From DATHBD01 sp035296325 (GTDB taxonomy: Bacteria > Actinomycetota > Actinomycetes > Mycobacteriales > Micromonosporaceae): a DNA stretch of 64,000 nt. Where the stretch lies: positions 28,457-92,456 of the forward strand of contig DATHBD010000026.1 of assembly GCA_035296325.1 (NCBI GenBank), read 5' to 3'. The notes under the pieces are model-generated. The model was not told where the DNA came from. It saw only the letters and a program-made list of their open reading frames with translations, and did no database searches. A program made the translations under genes and the position numbers. Below, piece after piece: positions 58,963 through 64,000 of this stretch. Within the stretch, counting starts at the first letter, position 1, and every line of letters starts with the position of its first letter.

Positions 58963-59532
58963 ATGTCCGAAGGCACCTGGCACGCTGGCGACATCGATCG
59001 CGTGATCATCACCGAGGAGCAGATCAGGCAGCGCACCGACGAACTCGCCAAGGAGGTCGCCGCGGACCGTGGTGATGTCGAGTCGGTGCTGCTGGTGGGC
59101 GTGCTCAAGGGCGCGGTGATGTTCATGGCGGACTTCGCCCGGGCGCTGGGTCGGCACGGCCCGCCGGTGGAGCTCGAGTTCATGGCCGTCTCCTCCTACG
59201 GGCAGGGCACCACCTCCTCCGGCGTGGTGCGGATCCTCAAGGACCTGGACCGCGACGTCACCGGCCGGCACGTGCTGGTCGTGGAGGACATCGTGGACTC
59301 CGGGCTGACCCTGTCCTGGCTGCTCAAATACCTGGCGAGCCGGGCGGCGGCGAGCGTGGAGGTGGTCACGCTGCTGCGCAAGCCGGACGCCATCAAGGTG
59401 CCGGTGCCGGTGCGTTACGTGGGCTTCGACATCGCGAACGAGTTCGTGGTCGGGTACGGCCTGGACTACAACGAGCGCTACCGCGAGCTGCCATACGTCG
59501 GAGCGCTGCGCCCCGGCGTCTACACCGGCTGA
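58963..59532 (+). CDS. hpt: Hypoxanthine-guanine phosphoribosyltransferase
   Basis: The 189-residue protein starts at ATG 58963. It has the PRPP-binding motif VLVVEDIVDSGLTLSWLL, the flexible-loop segment MAVSSYGQGTTSSGVVRI and the purine-binding KPDAIKVPVPVRYVGFDIANEFVVGYGLDY. It salvages hypoxanthine and guanine to IMP and GMP in the cytoplasm. Position upstream of ftsH is as in M. tuberculosis (hpt Rv3624c, ftsH Rv3610c, with genes lost in between). Confidence 0.97.
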   Translation: MSEGTWHAGDIDRVIITEEQIRQRTDELAKEVAADRGDVESVLLVGVLKGAVMFMADFARALGRHGPPVELEFMAVSSYGQGTTSSGVVRILKDLDRDVTGRHVLVVEDIVDSGLTLSWLLKYLASRAAASVEVVTLLRKPDAIKVPVPVRYVGFDIANEFVVGYGLDYNERYRELPYVGALRPGVYTG

Positions 59533-59729
59533 TTCCGGGCGGAACGCCCTCCCAGACCAATCCCAGGGAGTTCGCAGCCGACGTCGATCCGCAGCGGTCT
59601 GTGCCACGGTGTACCGTCAAATGGTCGGAGCGCCGTGACGGTGCGCCGACTTCGCGTCGGGACGCGGTCCGACGCGTGACGGTCTTACGGAGCAGGAGGG
59701 GCCGGGCGCCCGACGCGCTCGACGACAGC

Positions 59730-62120
59730 ATGGAACGTACCCGTATATTCCGCCGGCCGGTGTTCTGGATCATCTTGGTGATCATCGGTGCCATCGTGCT
59801 GAGCTCGTACTTCGCCAACGGTCCTAGCTATGCGCGCGTCGACACCTCGGTAGCCATGGCCCAGCTGGGTGAGAACGTCTCGCGGGCAGAGCTCCATGAC
59901 AAGGAGCAGACGCTCAAGCTGGACCTGAAGAACAGCGTGAAGGTCAAGGGTGCCGACACCAAGAAGATCGAGACGCAGGTCCCGGCGCTCGCCATCGACA
60001 ACCTCGACGACCGGCTCTCTGAGCAGTCCGCTCGAGGTCAGCTGGTGTACGACACCAAGGTCACCTCTGACAACATCTTCTTCAGCCTCCTGATCAACCT
60101 GCTGCCCATCGCCATCCTGGTGATCCTCCTGCTGCTGTTCATGTCGCAGATGCAGGGCGGCGGCTCGCGCGTCCTCAACTTCGGCAAGTCCAAGGCCAAG
60201 CTGGTCTCCAAGGACACGCCCAAGACGACGTTCACCGACGTCGCGGGCGCCGACGAGGCGGTGCAGGAGCTCCACGAGATCAAGGACTTCCTCCAGGCGC
60301 CGGCGAAGTACCAGGCCCTCGGCGCCAAGATCCCCAAGGGTGTTCTGCTGTACGGCCCGCCCGGCACCGGCAAGACGCTCCTCGCACGCGCCGTCGCCGG
60401 CGAGGCCGGGGTGCCGTTCTACTCGATCTCCGGCTCCGACTTCGTGGAGATGTTCGTCGGTGTCGGGGCGTCCCGCGTGCGCGACCTTTTCGAGCAGGCC
60501 AAGGCGAACGCTCCGGCGATCGTCTTCGTCGACGAGATCGACGCGGTCGGGCGGCACCGCGGTGCCGGCATGGGCGGCGGCCACGACGAGCGCGAGCAGA
60601 CCCTCAACCAGCTGCTGGTCGAGATGGACGGGTTCGACGTCAAGGGCGGCGTCATCCTGATCGCGGCCACCAACCGGCCGGACATCCTGGACCCGGCGCT
60701 GCTGCGCCCCGGCCGCTTCGACCGGCAGATCGCCGTCGACCGCCCCGACATGCAGGGCCGCCGGCAGATCCTCGAGGTGCACGCCAAGGGCAAGCCGGTG
60801 GCGCCCGAGCTCGACCTCGAGGTCATCGCGCGGCGCACGCCGGGGTTCACCGGCGCCGACCTGGCCAACGTCATCAACGAGGCCGCGCTGCTCACCGCCC
60901 GCACCGGCGGCAAGCAGATCACCATGGGCACGCTCGAGGAGTCGATCGACCGCGTCATGGCCGGTCCGCAGCGCCGCACCCGCCTGATGAGCGACAAGGA
61001 GAAGAAGGTGACGGCCTACCACGAGGCCGGTCACGCCCTCGTCGCCCACGCGCTGCCGAACACCGACCCGGTGCACAAGATCACGATCCTGCCCCGCGGT
61101 CGGGCCCTCGGCTACACGATGGTGCTGCCGACCGAGGACAAGTACTCCCAGACCCGCGCCGAGCTGCTCGACCAGCTGGCGTACGCCATGGGTGGCCGCG
61201 CCGCCGAGGAGCTCGTCTTCCACGACCCGACGACGGGGGCCAGCAACGACATCGAGAAGGCGACCGCCACCGCGCGCGCCATGGTCACCCAGTACGGGAT
61301 GAGCGAGCGCCTCGGTGCGGTGAAGTTCGGCCAGGAGTCCGGCGAGGTCTTCATGGGCAAGGACATGGGCCACGGTCGCGACTACTCCGAGGAGATCGCC
61401 GCCCAGGTCGACGCCGAGGTGCGGGGCCTGGTCGAGAACGCCCACCACGAGGCGTGGGAGATCCTCGTCGAGCACCGCGACGTGCTCGACGACATGGTGC
61501 TGAAGCTGCTCGACAAGGAGACCCTCGGCAAGGACGAGATCGCCGAGGTGTTCGCGCCGGTCGCCAAGCGGCCTGCGCGCCCGCACCCGACGGGCAACGG
61601 TCGCCGTCCGCTGTCGACCCGGCCCCCGGTGCTCACGCCGGCCGAGCTGGCCGTCATGGGCCCGGCCGACCTGCAGGAGCTCGAGGACCTCGCCCGGGGC
61701 CGCAAGGGCGACGGCGCCCCGAAGCCCAGCTCGCGCCGCCGTGCTCCCGCCGCTCCGGCGTCCGGCGAGGCCACGGCGCCCAGCCGCGCGCGGGCGTCCG
61801 CCAACCGGACGGCCTCCGCACCGCGCAAGGCCACCGGTCCGGCTCGCGCCGCGTCCCCGACGCCGCCGCCGGCGCAGCAGCCGCAGGGCGCGCAGCGCTC
61901 GGCCGCCTCGCCGCCGGCGGTCCAGCCCCCGGCCGTCCAGCCGCCGTCCGTCCAGCCCCCGGCCGTCCAGCCCCCGGCCGTCCAGCCGCAGTCCGTGCAG
62001 CCCTCGGCAGCGCACCCGCCGGCTCCCGCTCCCTCGTCGGCGCGCGTGGCCCCGGCCTCACCGGTCGTCCCGCGCCCGTCGCGGCGCCGCCGGGCCACCG
62101 GCACCGACCCGGCCTCCTGA
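59730..62120 (+). CDS. ftsH: ATP-dependent zinc metalloprotease FtsH
   Basis: The 796-residue protein starts at ATG 59730 (MERTRIFRRPVFWIILVIIG); GTG 59676 gives an 18-residue longer form. Two membrane segments (residues about 9-28 and 111-133, NIFFSLLINLLPIAILVILL) flank a small outside domain. The AAA domain has GPPGTGKT, IVFVDEIDAVGRHRG and the SRH RPDILDPALLRPGRFDRQI. The zinc site is AYHEAGHALVAHAL. After about residue 615 comes a tail of some 180 residues rich in Ala/Pro/Arg/Gln, including VQPPAVQPPSVQPPAVQPP-type repeats, longer than usual. It degrades misfolded membrane proteins. The sequence between the membrane segments is unlike the Micromonospora type I remember. Confidence 0.95.
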   Translation: MERTRIFRRPVFWIILVIIGAIVLSSYFANGPSYARVDTSVAMAQLGENVSRAELHDKEQTLKLDLKNSVKVKGADTKKIETQVPALAIDNLDDRLSEQSARGQLVYDTKVTSDNIFFSLLINLLPIAILVILLLLFMSQMQGGGSRVLNFGKSKAKLVSKDTPKTTFTDVAGADEAVQELHEIKDFLQAPAKYQALGAKIPKGVLLYGPPGTGKTLLARAVAGEAGVPFYSISGSDFVEMFVGVGASRVRDLFEQAKANAPAIVFVDEIDAVGRHRGAGMGGGHDEREQTLNQLLVEMDGFDVKGGVILIAATNRPDILDPALLRPGRFDRQIAVDRPDMQGRRQILEVHAKGKPVAPELDLEVIARRTPGFTGADLANVINEAALLTARTGGKQITMGTLEESIDRVMAGPQRRTRLMSDKEKKVTAYHEAGHALVAHALPNTDPVHKITILPRGRALGYTMVLPTEDKYSQTRAELLDQLAYAMGGRAAEELVFHDPTTGASNDIEKATATARAMVTQYGMSERLGAVKFGQESGEVFMGKDMGHGRDYSEEIAAQVDAEVRGLVENAHHEAWEILVEHRDVLDDMVLKLLDKETLGKDEIAEVFAPVAKRPARPHPTGNGRRPLSTRPPVLTPAELAVMGPADLQELEDLARGRKGDGAPKPSSRRRAPAAPASGEATAPSRARASANRTASAPRKATGPARAASPTPPPAQQPQGAQRSAASPPAVQPPAVQPPSVQPPAVQPPAVQPQSVQPSAAHPPAPAPSSARVAPASPVVPRPSRRRRATGTDPAS

Positions 62121-62128
62121 GCGGGCGC

Positions 62129-62701
62129 GTGCCGCCGTACGACACCGCACGGGTCGAGGCTGCCGTCCGCGAGCTGCTCGCCGCGATCGGCGAGGACCCG
62201 GACCGGGAGGGCCTGCGCGAGACGCCGACCCGGGTGGCACGGATGTACGCCGAGGTGTTCGCCGGCCTGCACGCTGATCCTGACGAGCTCGTGCTGCCGG
62301 TCTTCGACGAGCACCACGACGAGCTGATCATCGTCAAGGACATCCCGCTCGCCAGCTTCTGCGAGCACCACCTGGTGCCCTGGACCGGCACGGCGGCGGT
62401 GGGCTACCTGCCCGGCAAGGACGGCCGCATCACCGGGCTGAGCAAGCTGGCCCGCCTGGTCGACCTGTACGCCCAGCGGCCGTCGGTGCAGGAGCGCCTC
62501 ACCACCCAGGTCGCCGACGCCCTGGTGGCCCGGCTCGAGCCGCGCGGCGTCATCGTCGTGGTGGAGGCCGAGCACATGTGCATGACCGTGCGCGGGGTGA
62601 AGAAGCCGGGTGCCCGCACCGTGACCTCGGCCGTGCGGGGGGTGCTCAAGTCGAGCGCCGTCACCCGGTCCGAGGCCATGAGCCTGATCCTGGGCCGCTG
62701 A
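62129..62701 (+). CDS. folE: GTP cyclohydrolase I
   Basis: The 190-residue protein starts at GTG 62129, 8 bases after ftsH. Signatures are DPDREGLRETPTRVARMYAE, the zinc Cys/His in ASFCEHHLVPWTG, GLSKLARLVDLYAQRPSVQE and the second zinc Cys in EAEHMCMTVRGV. It converts GTP to dihydroneopterin triphosphate, the first step of folate synthesis. Family length (about 190-220) is normal. It is part of the operon ftsH-folE-folP-SnoaL-folB, the same order as Rv3610c-Rv3607c with the SnoaL-like gene added. Confidence 0.97.
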   Translation: MPPYDTARVEAAVRELLAAIGEDPDREGLRETPTRVARMYAEVFAGLHADPDELVLPVFDEHHDELIIVKDIPLASFCEHHLVPWTGTAAVGYLPGKDGRITGLSKLARLVDLYAQRPSVQERLTTQVADALVARLEPRGVIVVVEAEHMCMTVRGVKKPGARTVTSAVRGVLKSSAVTRSEAMSLILGR

Positions 62702-62706
62702 GGCCG

Positions 62707-63576
62707 GTGGACCTGCTGCCCGTCCCCGACCTGCAGGGCTTCCCCGGGCTCGGGCGCACCCGCGTCATGGGCGTCGTCAACGTCACGCCCGACTCGTTCA
62801 GCGACGGGGGCCTGCACGCCGGCACCGCCGGTGCCGTCCGGCACGGCCTGCGGCTGCTCGACCAGGGCGCCGACCTGCTCGACGTCGGTGGCGAGTCGAC
62901 CCGTCCGGGCGCCAAGCGCGTGAGCGAGGACGAGGAGCGGGCTCGTGTGCTGCCGGTCGTGGCGGCGCTCGCGTCGGCCGGCGCCGTGGTGTCGGTCGAC
63001 ACGATGCGGGCGCAGGTGGCCGTCGCGGCCCTGGACGCGGGAGCGCAGCTCGTCAACGACGTGTCCGGCGGGCTGGCCGACCCGGCGATGCTCGAGCGGG
63101 TGGCCGAGCGGGGCTGCGCCTACGTGGCGATGCACTGGCGGGGGCACAGCACGACGATGCAGGCTCGGGCGGTCTACGGCGACGTCGTCGGCGAGGTCAC
63201 GGCCGAGCTCGCCGCCCGGCAGCAGGCCGCGCGCGGTGCAGGGGTCGCGCCGGGTCGGCTGCTGCTCGACCCGGGGCTCGGCTTCGCCAAGGAGGCGGGC
63301 CACAGCTGGACCCTGGTCGGCGCCCTCCCGCGGCTGGCCGGGCTCGGCCCGCTGCTGGTCGGGGCCTCGCGCAAGGGCTTCCTGGGTGCGGTGCTCGCCT
63401 CGCCGTCGGGCGAGCCGCGTCCCGTCGGCGAGCGCGACGCGGCGACCGCCGCGGTGACCGCCCTGGCCGCGGCGGCCGGCGCCTGGGCCGTACGGGTGCA
63501 CGACGTGACGGCGAGCGCCGACGCGGTGCGGGTCGTCGCGGCGGCGGCGCACGCCGCTCGGGCGGTCGGACCGTGA
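62707..63576 (+). CDS. folP: Dihydropteroate synthase
   Basis: The 289-residue protein starts at GTG 62707, 5 bases after folE. Motifs are MGVVNVTPDSFSDGG (pterin phosphate loop), DVGGESTRPGAKRV, SVDTMRAQVAVAAL, QLVNDVSGG, LLLDPGLGFAKEAGHSWTLV, GASRKGFL and the end AVRVHDV. It condenses dihydropterin pyrophosphate with p-aminobenzoate and is the sulfonamide target. The next gene overlaps by 4 bases. Confidence 0.97.
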   Translation: MDLLPVPDLQGFPGLGRTRVMGVVNVTPDSFSDGGLHAGTAGAVRHGLRLLDQGADLLDVGGESTRPGAKRVSEDEERARVLPVVAALASAGAVVSVDTMRAQVAVAALDAGAQLVNDVSGGLADPAMLERVAERGCAYVAMHWRGHSTTMQARAVYGDVVGEVTAELAARQQAARGAGVAPGRLLLDPGLGFAKEAGHSWTLVGALPRLAGLGPLLVGASRKGFLGAVLASPSGEPRPVGERDAATAAVTALAAAAGAWAVRVHDVTASADAVRVVAAAAHAARAVGP

Positions 63577-63974
63577 GCGACGCCGACGCCGCCGCGGCCG
63601 TCAACGCGGCGATGTACGAGGCGCTCGAGACGGCGGACGTCGACAGGATGGCCGCGCTCTGGGACGACGTCGCGCCCGACGCCCTCGTCTGCGTGCACCC
63701 GGGCTGGCCGATGCTGCGCGGCCGCGACCAGGTCCTGCGGTCGTGGTCGGCGGCGATGGCCGGCACCGACTACATCCAGTTCTTCCTCACCGACGTGCAG
63801 GTCAGCGTGCACGGCGACACCGCCGTGGTGACCTGCACCGAGAACGTCCTGACCGAGGTCACCGAGGAAGCGCACGCGGGGGCGACGATCGTCGCGACGA
63901 ACGTGCTCGTCCGCCGGCCGGACGCGTGGCGGGTGCAGGTGCACCACGGCTCACCCGTGCTCGGCTCGCCGTGA
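63573..63974 (+). CDS. SnoaL/NTF2-like protein in the folate operon
   Basis: The 133-residue protein starts at GTG 63573, overlapping the folP stop (GTGA), and its own stop overlaps folB. It is a single NTF2-like (SnoaL_3) alpha+beta cone: AAVNAAMYEALETADVDRMA, WDDVAPDALVCVHPGWPMLR, GRDQVLRSWSAAMAG, TAVVTCTENVL and AWRVQVHHGSPVL. VHPGWP and HHGS-type ends occur in many stand-alone members. Its tight coupling to folP and folB suggests a link to pterin chemistry, but no enzyme role is established. It is absent between folP and folB in M. tuberculosis. Confidence 0.88.
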   Translation: MSDADAAAAVNAAMYEALETADVDRMAALWDDVAPDALVCVHPGWPMLRGRDQVLRSWSAAMAGTDYIQFFLTDVQVSVHGDTAVVTCTENVLTEVTEEAHAGATIVATNVLVRRPDAWRVQVHHGSPVLGSP

Positions 63975-64000
63975 GCGCCGGGGACCGCATCGCGCTGACC
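63971..64000 (+). CDS. folB: Dihydroneopterin aldolase, first codons (3' end outside window)
   Basis: GTG 63971 overlaps the previous stop by 4 bases and gives VSAGDRIALT, the usual start of FolB (DRIALTGL...). Only ten codons are in the window. The call rests on this start plus position after folP, where folB follows in actinobacterial folate operons. Confidence 0.7.
   Translation, partial: MSAGDRIALT

Overview
The window is very GC-rich actinobacterial chromosome, most like the family Micromonosporaceae (Micromonospora-type). I base this on frequent GTG starts, strong G/C bias at third codon positions, WhiB, Get3/ArsA-like ATPases, SigE-family sigma factors, mycosin/EccC/EccD and secreted enzymes with ricin-type modules. 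No species call is possible from the sequence alone.

Layout. (1) 0-9.8 kb is mixed: the tail of a sensor kinase with a GerMN lipoprotein, a DUF3152 zincin, an LPXTG-anchored surface protein, a secreted polysaccharide lyase, a zone of broken genes beside tRNA-Pro(CGG), an alpha/beta hydrolase with a metallophosphoesterase, and a YqeY-like protein. (2) 9.8-42.2 kb carries, with insertions, the gene order known from the Mycobacterium tuberculosis Rv3683-Rv3671c interval: metallophosphoesterase, ponA2, whiB4, the two Get3/ArsA-like ATPases, a DUF4177 protein, a RidA-like protein, a metallo-beta-lactamase-fold hydrolase, crp, nth, a TlpA-like lipoprotein, a Nudix hydrolase and marP. Inserted into this backbone are a sigma factor with a beta-propeller membrane protein, a sugar/polyol kinase with GlpD, a 1235-residue adenylate cyclase/ATPase, a Ser/Thr kinase, a GH5 mannanase, an acyl-CoA carboxylase pair, CbiZ and a CapA-like protein. 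(3) 42.2-49.3 kb is a partial type VII secretion locus (mycP, eccC, eccD). (4) 49.4-52.5 kb is a large secreted GH2 enzyme. (5) 52.6-64 kb follows the order of M. tuberculosis Rv3628-Rv3607c: ppa, dacB, DUF2342 zincin, tilS, hpt, ftsH, folE, folP and the first codons of folB, with a gamma-glutamyltransferase-like gene and a SnoaL-like gene added.

Themes. Cell-wall and redox functions cluster together (PonA2, WhiB4, MarP, TlpA-like, DacB). cAMP production (adenylate cyclase) and sensing (Crp) lie within 12 kb. Three secreted carbohydrate-active enzymes are each preceded by a palindrome that could be an operator. The folate operon is tightly packed, with 4-base overlaps at its end.

Unexplained structure. 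Intergenic DNA holds two kinds of nested-palindrome repeat: single copies at 14.4, 23.0 and 56.9 kb, and a tandem array of about 190-203 bp units at 38.1-38.6 kb. The acyl-CoA carboxylase alpha subunit has Arg where the biotin-carrying Lys should be. I found no prophage, insertion sequence, CRISPR array or replication origin.
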